Shown piece after piece: positions 1 to 5,097 of a stretch of DNA of 5,182 nucleotides. The stretch is taken from NCBI GenBank assembly GCA_030613145.1, contig JAUWMM010000174.1, positions 1-5,182 of the forward strand, written 5' to 3'. Position 1 is the stretch's first letter. Every line of letters begins with the position of its first letter. A model generated the notes under the pieces. That model was not told the origin of the DNA, ran no database searches, and saw only the letters and a program-made list of their open reading frames with translations. Source of the stretch: Desulfobacterales bacterium. GTDB taxonomy: Bacteria; Desulfobacterota; Desulfobacteria; Desulfobacterales; C00003060. The translations under genes and the position numbers were made by a program.

Positions 1-1
1 G

Positions 2-715
2 CTCACCACAGCGCTGATTGACAATGCTGTCAGGATGGATTTTTTCAGGCAACTGAGCGGACGACGTTTATTTTCCGAACTCCGCCAGATTTTGGAGGAA
101 GACAGGCCTGTCATGGCCCTACATCGCCTGCACAAATACAATCTACTGAAAGTGATACATCGGAAAATCGTCTACAAGTCGGCTATGGAAGCGCTACTCC
201 ATTCGGTTGAAAATGTTCTCGCTTGGCACAACCTGCTATTTTTAGAAGAACCATGTCGACATTGGATAGTCTACCTTCTGGCCCTCACGAGATCATTTGA
301 CCAAGAGGCTGCGACGGCGTTATGTGACCGTCTCGAACTTACCCTGCGGCACCGGAAAATTTTGATCTACGAAAAGACAAATGCAGAGGAATGTCTAAAA
401 TGGATGACCTCTCAACGAATCCTCAAAAACAGCGACCTATATAAAAAACTTCACCCGTTTCACATAGAGACCCTGCTCTATGTCATGGCAAGCACACCTC
501 GCACCTCGATCAAGCGAGCCGTTTCCGATTACGTTACCATGTTAAGATCAACAGAGACATTGCTTAATGGCAATTATCTCAAAGAGATAGGCTTTACACC
601 CGGCCCTATCTTCCGTAAGATCCTGGATAGTCTTCTTGATGCACGCTTAAACGGCGAGGTAGAGACGCTCCATGACGAAGTAGAATTCGTGCAAAAAAAC
701 TGGAAGGTTGGTTGA
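2..715 (+). CDS. C-terminal part of a poly(A) polymerase / A-adding tRNA nucleotidyltransferase family protein (5' end outside window)
   Basis: The reading frame is open to the left edge; its first residues are LTTALIDNAVRMDFFRQLSG, so the methionine at base 35 is internal and the gene is truncated by the window. The visible 237 residues are helical. The segment around LSGRRLFSELRQILEE is typical of the RNA-binding helical region that follows the class II nucleotidyltransferase head in PcnB/CCA enzymes. The end, FTPGPIFRKILDSLLDARLN followed by an acidic tail, resembles the C-terminus of deltaproteobacterial multidomain proteins that join DHH, CBS and nucleotidyltransferase domains, several of which add the terminal A of the tRNA CCA end. 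The catalytic head (GG and DxD motifs) is not in the window, so A-adding, CCA-adding and poly(A) polymerase activity cannot be told apart. The family call is fairly secure and the exact specificity is inference. The stop lies three bases before the next gene's ATG, which suggests cotranscription. Confidence 0.8.
   Translation, partial: LTTALIDNAVRMDFFRQLSGRRLFSELRQILEEDRPVMALHRLHKYNLLKVIHRKIVYKSAMEALLHSVENVLAWHNLLFLEEPCRHWIVYLLALTRSFDQEAATALCDRLELTLRHRKILIYEKTNAEECLKWMTSQRILKNSDLYKKLHPFHIETLLYVMASTPRTSIKRAVSDYVTMLRSTETLLNGNYLKEIGFTPGPIFRKILDSLLDARLNGEVETLHDEVEFVQKNWKVG
702..707 (+). promoter_or_regulatory. Ribosome binding site of the M50 protease gene
   Basis: GGAAGG lies within the last codons of the upstream gene. 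It is 11 bases from the ATG at 719 and 8 bases from a possible TTG start at 716. Both starts keep the same frame and differ by one residue; I prefer the ATG. Confidence 0.5.
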
Positions 716-718
716 TTG

Positions 719-1387
719 ATGTTTCAAGGCTTTGATCTTAATAAATTGGTCGTCATGATTGTGCCGCTGCTGTTCGCGGTCACGTTTCACGAAGTGGCCC
801 ATGGCTGGGTGGCCTATCGCCTGGGTGACCCTACAGCCAAATGGTCTGGAAGGTTAACTCTTAATCCTATAAAGCATCTTGACCCCATGGGCTCCTTTAT
901 TCTCCCTTTGATGCTTTTCTTTTTCAGGTCACCAATTATTTTCGGGTATGCAAAGCCGGTTCCGGTCAATTTCAACAATCTGGCCAACCGAAGACGTGAC
1001 ATGATTCTGGTGGCTGCGGCCGGCCCAGGAACCAACATGTTATGTGCCTTCCTGAGTGGCCTGTTGTTTAAACAGTTGATTCGTCTCAGCCCTTGGTGGG
1101 GCAAATCGATCTTTTCAGGCGTTTTCATGGATCTGGCAGGCATGCTCGAATTCAGTGTGGTCATCAACGTTATTCTTGCCATATTCAACATGATCCCCAT
1201 CCCACCCCTTGACGGCGGTCGGATCCTGACAGGCCTCCTACCACCTGCTCAGGCCGCTCAACTGGCACGCCTCGAACGCTTCGGAATTATTATCGTCCTC
1301 TTCTTGCTCCTCACCCATTCGCTGGACTGGATCTTTGTCCCTGTCTTGAAGCTGTTTCTCAGAATTTTTCTGGGCGGCGCAATGTAG
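719..1387 (+). CDS. Site-2 protease family membrane metalloprotease (peptidase M50, short PDZ-less type)
   Basis: This is a 222-residue integral membrane protein. The first hydrophobic segment (about residues 10-24) leads into the zinc motif HEVAH (H24, E25, H28). HLDPMGS follows at 53-59, the family loop KPVPVN at 79-84, a membrane segment with AAAGPGTN at 99-106, and the second metal-binding motif NMIPIPPLDGGR at 157-168, in which D165 is the expected third zinc ligand. Further hydrophobic segments fill the C-terminus (about 182-218). All catalytic residues are present, so it is probably active. No PDZ or CBS domain is present, which separates it from RseP/RasP. Its length fits the small YwhC/FtsH-like 'site-2 protease family' proteins common in many bacteria, whose substrates are mostly unknown. 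A TTG at 716 would add one residue. The gene starts three bases after the nucleotidyltransferase stop and is followed by a 112-base gap, so it probably ends that operon. Confidence 0.9.
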   Translation: MFQGFDLNKLVVMIVPLLFAVTFHEVAHGWVAYRLGDPTAKWSGRLTLNPIKHLDPMGSFILPLMLFFFRSPIIFGYAKPVPVNFNNLANRRRDMILVAAAGPGTNMLCAFLSGLLFKQLIRLSPWWGKSIFSGVFMDLAGMLEFSVVINVILAIFNMIPIPPLDGGRILTGLLPPAQAAQLARLERFGIIIVLFLLLTHSLDWIFVPVLKLFLRIFLGGAM

Positions 1388-1420
1388 AATCTATGACAAA
1401 CGATGCCGGCAATTTTTTTC

Positions 1421-1447
1421 TTGGCATAGAATCCCCAATAATATAAT
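1421..1447 (+). promoter_or_regulatory. Candidate sigma-70-type promoter for trpS
   Basis: TTGGCA (1421-1426, five of six to the -35 consensus) and a perfect TATAAT (1442-1447) are separated by 15 bases, slightly shorter than the usual 17. The stretch sits in an AT-rich part of the gap, about 50 bases before the trpS ATG, so a transcript would have a leader of roughly 45 bases. No attenuator or T-box-like structure is evident in so short a leader. Confidence 0.5.
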
Positions 1448-1499
1448 AAAATCGCCTACAGCAAGGACTGTTGCGAGGAAGAACCTGGAGACAGTAAAG

Positions 1500-2483
1500 A
1501 TGACTAAGAAACGAATCTTAAGCGGTATGCGCCCCACCGGCCCACTCCATCTGGGCAACCTGCACGGGGCCCTGGCAAACTGGAAAAACATGCAGGACGA
1601 CTATGATTGTTTCTTTTTCATAGCCGACTGGCATGCCCTGACCAGTGATTATGAAATGACAGGCCCCCTTCAGGGTTACGCCTTAGATATCTTCATGGAC
1701 TGGTTAAGCGTGGGACTTTCACCGGACAAATGCACCCTCTTTGTTCAGTCGAACATAAAAGAACACGCCGAACTCTTTTTGCTCCTTTCTATGATCACGC
1801 CATTGCCCTGGTTGGAACGAAATCCCACGTACAAGGAACAGATAGCGCAGTTGAAGAACAAGGACCTTTCCACATTTGGCTTTCTAGGTTATCCTGTCCT
1901 TCAAGCAGCCGACATTATCATGTACAAGGCCAATGGCGTCCCGGTCGGGATAGATCAAGCGCCCCATGTTGAGCTCACGCGGGAGATTGCACGGCGTTTC
2001 AACCATTTTTATGGTGATATTTTCCCAATGCCTGAGACCATACTCACCGAGACATCGAAGATCCTCGGTATTGATCGTCGCAAGATGAGCAAGAGTTACA
2101 ACAATGCCATCTTCCTTTCAGCCTCTCCGGAGGAGATCCGAAACAAGGTCGGCCAAATGATTACGGATCCACAGAGGGCACGACGCACAGACCCGGGGAA
2201 CCCTGATATCTGCAATGTTTTTAGCTTTCACCGGTTATACTCGGACCAGCAGACCGTGCAGTCCATTTATCAGGAATGCCGAAAGGCCCAAATCGGGTGC
2301 GTGGAGTGCAAGCAGATGATGGCCGAAAACCTGATCATGGTCCTGGAGCCTGTTCGTGAAAAACGGGCCTACTATGAGGCCCACCCGGATACAGTCCGGG
2401 CGGTTATTGAAGACGGCGATCAAAAGGCGCGAGTCGTCGCCCGTGAAACCATGGAACAGGTTAGAGAAGCTGTTAAGATATAA
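1500..2483 (+). CDS. trpS: Tryptophanyl-tRNA synthetase
   Basis: TrpS activates tryptophan with ATP and loads it on tRNA-Trp in the cytoplasm. The 327-residue length matches the compact bacterial type (about 325-335). The class I signatures are intact. The HIGH-equivalent is HLGN at residues 17-20 within TGPLHLGNLHG, and the KMSKS loop is exact at 195-199. The substrate-pocket motif GVPVGIDQ ends at D152-Q153 and is followed by PHVELTREIARRFN. The central segment PLPWLERNPTYKEQ is the form seen in many deltaproteobacterial and Gram-positive enzymes rather than the E. coli form. The start is ATG, with GGAG at 1487-1490 nine bases upstream and a second purine run (GAGGAA, 1475-1480) further up. 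It appears to have its own promoter in the preceding gap. The 453-base non-coding stretch that follows suggests that its operon ends here, although I find no classic intrinsic terminator after it. Confidence 0.97.
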   Translation: MTKKRILSGMRPTGPLHLGNLHGALANWKNMQDDYDCFFFIADWHALTSDYEMTGPLQGYALDIFMDWLSVGLSPDKCTLFVQSNIKEHAELFLLLSMITPLPWLERNPTYKEQIAQLKNKDLSTFGFLGYPVLQAADIIMYKANGVPVGIDQAPHVELTREIARRFNHFYGDIFPMPETILTETSKILGIDRRKMSKSYNNAIFLSASPEEIRNKVGQMITDPQRARRTDPGNPDICNVFSFHRLYSDQQTVQSIYQECRKAQIGCVECKQMMAENLIMVLEPVREKRAYYEAHPDTVRAVIEDGDQKARVVARETMEQVREAVKI

Positions 2484-2615
2484 ACCTGGGTTGAGCGGTT
2501 CAACGTTCACGGTTCCCGGTTGAAGAGCCCCTGGCCCAGACCGGGACTACATGGGCACCAAAATCATCTTGGGATGTCGCGCCAGGGCAGGCCTAACTGG
2601 CTGTTAGCAAAAGGA

Positions 2616-2625
2616 TGACGCGTCA
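2616..2625. promoter_or_regulatory. Perfect 10-base palindrome, possible protein-binding site
   Basis: TGACGCGTCA is perfectly self-complementary, contains no loop, and so fits a dimer-binding site better than an RNA hairpin. It lies about 310 bases before scpA and 130 after trpS. I recognise no regulator for it, and a palindrome of this length can arise by chance. Confidence 0.2.
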
Positions 2626-2643
2626 ATAGGGACGAATGTTATG

Positions 2644-2662
2644 TTTTACCCAATGGGTGAAA
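2644..2662 (+). other. Inverted repeat TTTTACCC-AAT-GGGTGAAA
   Basis: Eight bases pair with eight across a three-base loop, with one T-G pair, giving a compact hairpin in RNA or an operator-like dyad in DNA. The T run lies on the 5' side, so read on the minus strand it would resemble a weak terminator hairpin followed by a short A/T run. Function unknown. Confidence 0.25.
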
Positions 2663-2712
2663 GAGGCTAATCTGAGCATTGTGTTATAAAGTTAAGGATA
2701 TCACTAGACTAT

Positions 2713-2781
2713 AACCTTTGAACCCTGGTCGCCTCTGGCGCCGCCGAAGGCGGGTAAACCTTGAACCCTGAACCTGGAACC
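2713..2781 (+). repeat. Direct repeat of an AACC-TTGAACCCTG unit around a GC-rich hairpin
   Basis: AACCTTTGAACCCTG (2713-2727) recurs as AACCTTGAACCCTG (2757-2770) with one base deleted, and is continued there by two further GAACC units ending at 2781. Between the copies lies a GC-rich stretch with the stem CCGCC-GAA-GGCGG (2741-2753) and a competing CGCC-TCT-GGCG (2732-2740 region). The composition differs sharply from the AT-rich DNA on both sides. Confidence 0.5.
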
Positions 2782-2791
2782 GATCACTTTA

Positions 2792-2810
2792 GGATAAAAT
2801 ATAGTTATCC
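2792..2810. promoter_or_regulatory. Dyad GGATAA-N7-TTATCC overlapping possible -10 elements upstream of scpA
   Basis: The six-base arms are perfect inverted repeats. Two -10-like hexamers overlap the dyad: TAAAAT (2795-2800) and TATAGT (2800-2805), each five of six to consensus. No good -35 lies at 16-18 bases, so the promoter reading is weak. If transcription starts here, scpA has a leader of about 120 bases, and the dyad would be placed where a repressor could block it. Confidence 0.25.
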
Positions 2811-2936
2811 ATAAAGCCCAAGTTGGTGGAACACAAACCAGCCCGCCGGTGGCACATGCGTGTTGGCATATTCGCTTGAACTTACCTGCTTTCGTGATTA
2901 ACTCCTGTTTTTTTGGCCCGGGCAAGATATCAGCTT

Positions 2937-3671
2937 ATGGTGGAAAAGATAGAAGATCAGGCACCTTATGAAGTGCATCTGGGAGATCTTTTTGATGGTC
3001 CCATGGACCTTCTGGTGCACCTTGTTAAGAAAAACGAGGTGGATATCTATGACATCCCCATTGCTTTGATTACCCAACAGTATATGGAATACCTGGAATG
3101 GATGAAATCCATGAACATCGACCTGGCCGGCGAGTTCCTGGTCATGGCTGCCACCCTGACCCATATCAAATCTCGCATGCTGCTGCCCATACAGGGAGAA
3201 GAAGTCGACGACGAGGACCCTCGCATGGAGATTGTTAGGCCCTTAGCCGAATTTTTGCAGTTGAGGTATGCTGCTGAAGACTTGCTGGAGCGGGATCAAC
3301 TAGACTGGGATGTGTTTGTCCGCACAGATCTTGATGACGCAAAGGCGTGGCCTGAGGGGGAGCCAGGGGACCTGATACAGGTAGGCCTGTTTGAACTCAT
3401 CGACGCATTTCAGGAAATAGTGAAGCGGGTATCTCCGGCATATTCATGGGATATTACACCCGACACCATCTCAGTGAAGAGCAGGATCTCTCAGATTACA
3501 GACATTCTGGAGGAACGGGGGTCCGTGTCCTTTCAAGAACTCTTTGAAGCACAGGCCGCTAGGCTAGATATCATTGTTACCTTTCTGGCTGTTCTTGAGA
3601 TGGCTAAATTCCAGCTGATACGCATTATGCAACACGTTGAATCAGGGATTATCAGGATTTTCTATGGATAA
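2937..3671 (+). CDS. scpA: Segregation and condensation protein A (kleisin of the SMC complex)
   Basis: ScpA is the kleisin that bridges the SMC dimer heads and binds ScpB, forming the bacterial condensin that compacts and separates chromosomes. The N-terminal signature is clear: a YEVHLGDLFDGPMDLLVHL segment at 11-29, then KKNEVDIYDIPIALITQQY, the kleisin helices that contact the SMC neck. A winged-helix C-terminus (about 178-244) ends in the hydrophobic segment typical of SMC cap binding. The 244-residue length is normal (about 240-270). I chose the ATG at 2937. The alternative TTG at 2913 would add eight residues, and neither has a convincing Shine-Dalgarno sequence, which is odd for this gene. 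The stop overlaps the scpB start by eight bases. Confidence 0.95.
   Translation: MVEKIEDQAPYEVHLGDLFDGPMDLLVHLVKKNEVDIYDIPIALITQQYMEYLEWMKSMNIDLAGEFLVMAATLTHIKSRMLLPIQGEEVDDEDPRMEIVRPLAEFLQLRYAAEDLLERDQLDWDVFVRTDLDDAKAWPEGEPGDLIQVGLFELIDAFQEIVKRVSPAYSWDITPDTISVKSRISQITDILEERGSVSFQELFEAQAARLDIIVTFLAVLEMAKFQLIRIMQHVESGIIRIFYG
3654..3657 (+). promoter_or_regulatory. Ribosome binding site deciding the scpB start
   Basis: AGGA lies six bases before the ATG at 3664, inside the end of scpA. It favours that ATG over the in-frame TTG at 3637, which has no such site and would add nine residues not typical of ScpB. Confidence 0.55.
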
Positions 3672-4206
3672 TTTAAAGGCCATTGTCGAAAGTTTGCTTT
3701 TTGCTTCAGATACACCCCTTACAATAGATAAGATAAAATCCGTTCTGGAAGTCGCAGACCGCAAGGCCATCCGGGAGGTCCTCACCAGCCTGACTCAAGA
3801 GTTCGAATCCGCCAAGCGTGGCTTTTTTTTGAGCGAGGTCGCCGGTGGATTCCAGCTCCGAACCCGTCCGGAGTACCGCCAGTGGATCAGACGACTGAAA
3901 GAGACCAGGCCGGCTCGCTTGAGCCGGGCGGGTATGGAGACCCTTGCAATCATTGCTTACAAGCAACCCGTGCTTCGCAGCGATGTAGAATACCTGAGAG
4001 GGGTAGACTGCGGGGGGACACTCCGGACCCTTCTTGAACGAAGGCTGGTTCGCGTTTTGGGCCGCAAGGATTTGCCGGGCCGTCCAATGATATACGGCAC
4101 TACCAAACAGTTCTTAGAGCTCTTTGATCTTAAGGATTTAAATGATCTTCCCTCTCTGAAAGATCTGAAGGATCTGGATGAAATATGGCCGAGCGACTCC
4201 AGGTAG
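3664..4206 (+). CDS. scpB: Segregation and condensation protein B
   Basis: ScpB is a dimeric tandem winged-helix protein that binds the central part of ScpA in the SMC-ScpAB condensin. The 180 residues start MDNLKAIVESLLFASDTPLT, a standard ScpB opening. The first winged helix covers about 1-75. The second begins near the conserved LAIIAYKQPVLRSDVEYLRG block (AYKQP at 98-102) and runs through LERRLVRVLGRKDLPGRPMI to about residue 150. The tail (155-173) is a Leu-Lys-Asp-rich stretch with LKDL at 156-159, 165-168 and 168-171. Many ScpB proteins have a related 'LPSL' tail, but this one is notably repetitive. The gene overlaps scpA by eight bases (ATGGATAA) and rluB by 22 bases, so translation of all three is probably coupled. 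Confidence 0.95.
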   Translation: MDNLKAIVESLLFASDTPLTIDKIKSVLEVADRKAIREVLTSLTQEFESAKRGFFLSEVAGGFQLRTRPEYRQWIRRLKETRPARLSRAGMETLAIIAYKQPVLRSDVEYLRGVDCGGTLRTLLERRLVRVLGRKDLPGRPMIYGTTKQFLELFDLKDLNDLPSLKDLKDLDEIWPSDSR

Positions 4207-4913
4207 TCTTGGCACGTGCCGGTGTCGCCTCTCGACGACAGGCAGAAAGACTGATCCGCGACGGCCGTGTTACGGTGAACGGACAGGTGGTCCGCAAGCT
4301 AGGCACTCAGGTCGTCTGGGGACAAGACGCCATACGTGTAGGCAACCGCCTCATCAGCCGGTTAGAGCCCAAGGTTACCATAGTACTTAACAAGCCAAAA
4401 CGTGTGATGACCACATCACATGATCCCAGGGGGCGTCGCACTACAGCTGAACTTGTCAAGAAAGTCAAGGCACGTATCTTTCCGGTGGGACGACTCGATT
4501 ACGACACCGAAGGGCTCCTGATCCTCACGAATAATGGAGAACTCGCCCAGCACCTTGAGCATCCCCGCTACGGCATCCCCAAAACCTATCAGGCCAAGGT
4601 CAAAGGTATGCCCGCCGCAGATGCCTTGCAACGTCTAAGATCCGGCATCACGTTGGACGGCAGACGATCTATGCCGGCCCGGGTAAAAAAAATAGGTACA
4701 ACCGGCAAGAACACTTGGCTTGAGATTACCATAAAAGAAGGTAGAAACAGGCAGATTCGGCGGATGTGTTGGGCCGTGGGCCATCCGGTCCTGAAATTGA
4801 AGCGCATATGTTTCGGTCCGATCCGGTTGGGCAACTTGAAACCTGGACTCTACCGAGACCTGACGCCCGCTGAAGCGAAAAAACTTCAAAAATACTTTGA
4901 CCAAGCCGTGTAA
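4185..4913 (+). CDS. rluB: 23S rRNA pseudouridine synthase, RsuA/RluB family
   Basis: This enzyme isomerises a uridine in 23S rRNA to pseudouridine (U2605 in E. coli numbering for RluB). It has 242 residues. The N-terminal S4 RNA-binding domain (about 1-60) has the pattern RLQVVLARAGVASRRQAERL and the VNG turn. The catalytic domain contains GRLDYDTEGLLILTNNGE, with the nucleophile D105, then the KTYQAKVKG strand and the GRNRQIRRM motif (186-194) that closes the active site. RsuA and the RluE/RluF relatives share this layout. The YDTEGLL form and the position after scpAB, also seen in Bacillus and many deltaproteobacteria, favour RluB, but the target base is inferred. The start is the ATG inside the 3' end of scpB, with AAGGA 12 bases and TGGATGA about four to six bases upstream. 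No terminator follows before the tRNA gene. Confidence 0.93.
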   Translation: MAERLQVVLARAGVASRRQAERLIRDGRVTVNGQVVRKLGTQVVWGQDAIRVGNRLISRLEPKVTIVLNKPKRVMTTSHDPRGRRTTAELVKKVKARIFPVGRLDYDTEGLLILTNNGELAQHLEHPRYGIPKTYQAKVKGMPAADALQRLRSGITLDGRRSMPARVKKIGTTGKNTWLEITIKEGRNRQIRRMCWAVGHPVLKLKRICFGPIRLGNLKPGLYRDLTPAEAKKLQKYFDQAV

Positions 4914-4933
4914 AAAGGAAAAACAAAAAATCC

Positions 4934-4962
4934 TTGACTTTTGACCTTCACAAACCTTAACT
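4934..4962 (+). promoter_or_regulatory. Candidate promoter of the tRNA-Val gene
   Basis: TTGACT (4934-4939, five of six to the -35 consensus) is followed after 17 bases by TTAACT (4957-4962, three of six to the -10). A second -35-like TTGACC begins at 4941, with TAGAAA (4962-4967) 15 bases after it. The placement would start RNA only a few bases before the mature tRNA, as is usual for tRNA genes. The -10 is weak, so read-through from rluB is an alternative source of the transcript. Confidence 0.4.
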
Positions 4963-4975
4963 AGAAACGAGCAAC

Positions 4976-5051
4976 GGGCGGTTAACTCAGCGGTGAGAGT
5001 GCCATCCTCACACGGTGGAAGTCCGCGGTTCAAATCCGCGACCGCCTACCA
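4976..5051 (+). tRNA. tRNA-Val (anticodon CAC, codon GUG), CCA end encoded
   Basis: The 76 bases fold into a complete cloverleaf by hand. The acceptor stem GGGCGGT/ACCGCCT has seven pairs, including a terminal G-U. The D stem ACTC/GAGT has the GG-containing loop AGCGGTGA. The anticodon stem CCATC/GGTGG carries loop CTCACAC, with anticodon CAC at 5009-5011. The variable loop is five bases (AAGTC). The T stem CGCGG/CCGCG has loop TTCAAAT. The discriminator is A, followed by genomic CCA (5049-5051). The CAC anticodon reads the valine codon GUG, and A73 agrees with valine identity. Confidence 0.96.
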
Positions 5052-5059
5052 TCAAAATC

Positions 5060-5097
5060 AAGGGGTTACGGCCTTGGCCGGTAACCCCTTTTTATTT
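5060..5097 (+). terminator. Rho-independent terminator after tRNA-Val
   Basis: A ten-base stem, AAGGGGTTAC (5060-5069) with GTAACCCCTT (5081-5090), is extended by an inner GGC/GCC with a CTTG loop and one bulged G at 5080. The T tract TTTTT (5089-5093) overlaps the end of the stem and continues after an A as TTT. The hairpin starts nine bases after the tRNA CCA end. It would end both the tRNA transcript and any read-through from scpA-scpB-rluB. Confidence 0.92.

Larger units (their letters stand above)
2497..2781. repeat. Inverted-arm element (arms 2497-2521 and 2757-2781), possible small non-autonomous repeat
   Basis: The left arm begins GGTTCAACGTTCACGG and the reverse complement of the right arm begins GGTTCCAGGTTCAGGG. 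Aligned by hand without gaps over 25 bases they agree at 20 positions, with mismatches at 6, 8, 14, 20 and 21. The span is 285 bases and has no open frame that looks real. Each arm is built from degenerate units of about seven bases of the GAACC/GGTTC type. Such units are familiar to me as dispersed intergenic sequence in deltaproteobacterial genomes (recalled, not checked). I see no target-site duplication. It may be a MITE-like remnant, or two independent insertions of the same heptad repeat in opposite orientation. Confidence 0.4.
2484..2936. other. Dyad-rich non-coding region between trpS and scpA
   Basis: No convincing gene lies in these 453 bases. The short open frames there have no recognisable domain, and one on the minus strand encodes RFRVQG-like strings that are simply translated repeat units. 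What it does hold is a chain of small inverted repeats. GTTGA/TCAAC lies at 2490-2504, just after the trpS stop. TCCCGGT/ACCGGGA spans 2514-2546, CTAAC/GTTAG 2593-2607, TGACGCGTCA 2616-2625, and TTTTACCC/GGGTGAAA 2644-2662. GTTATA/TATAAC spans 2683-2715, CCGCC/GGCGG 2741-2753, and GGATAA/TTATCC 2792-2810. The trpS transcript must end and the scpA transcript must begin somewhere here. No stem is followed directly by a T run, so termination after trpS is not explained by a standard intrinsic terminator. The T run at 2908-2914 has no stem before it. Confidence 0.6.

Noticed and set aside
35..37. ATG as the start of the first gene
   Set aside because: The frame stays open upstream to the window edge with family-like residues, and the protein lacks its catalytic head, so the real start is outside.
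1404..1419. TGCCGGCA followed by a run of seven T after the M50 gene, looking like a terminator
   Set aside because: The palindrome has no loop; as a hairpin only two pairs could form, so it is not a convincing intrinsic terminator.
1391..1591. Minus-strand open frame across the trpS promoter and gene start
   Set aside because: It shadows the well-supported trpS coding sequence and matches nothing I know.
2490..2504. GTTGA/TCAAC hairpin right after trpS as a terminator
   Set aside because: Five weak pairs and no T run follow it; at most it is part of the repeat-rich tail.
2704..2925. Minus-strand open frame of 73 codons in the trpS-scpA gap
   Set aside because: It runs through the GAACC repeats, has no recognisable domain, and its RFRVQG-like string is a translated repeat.
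3637..3663. TTG start extending scpB by nine residues
   Set aside because: It has no ribosome site, and the ATG at 3664 has AGGA at six bases and the usual ScpB N-terminus.
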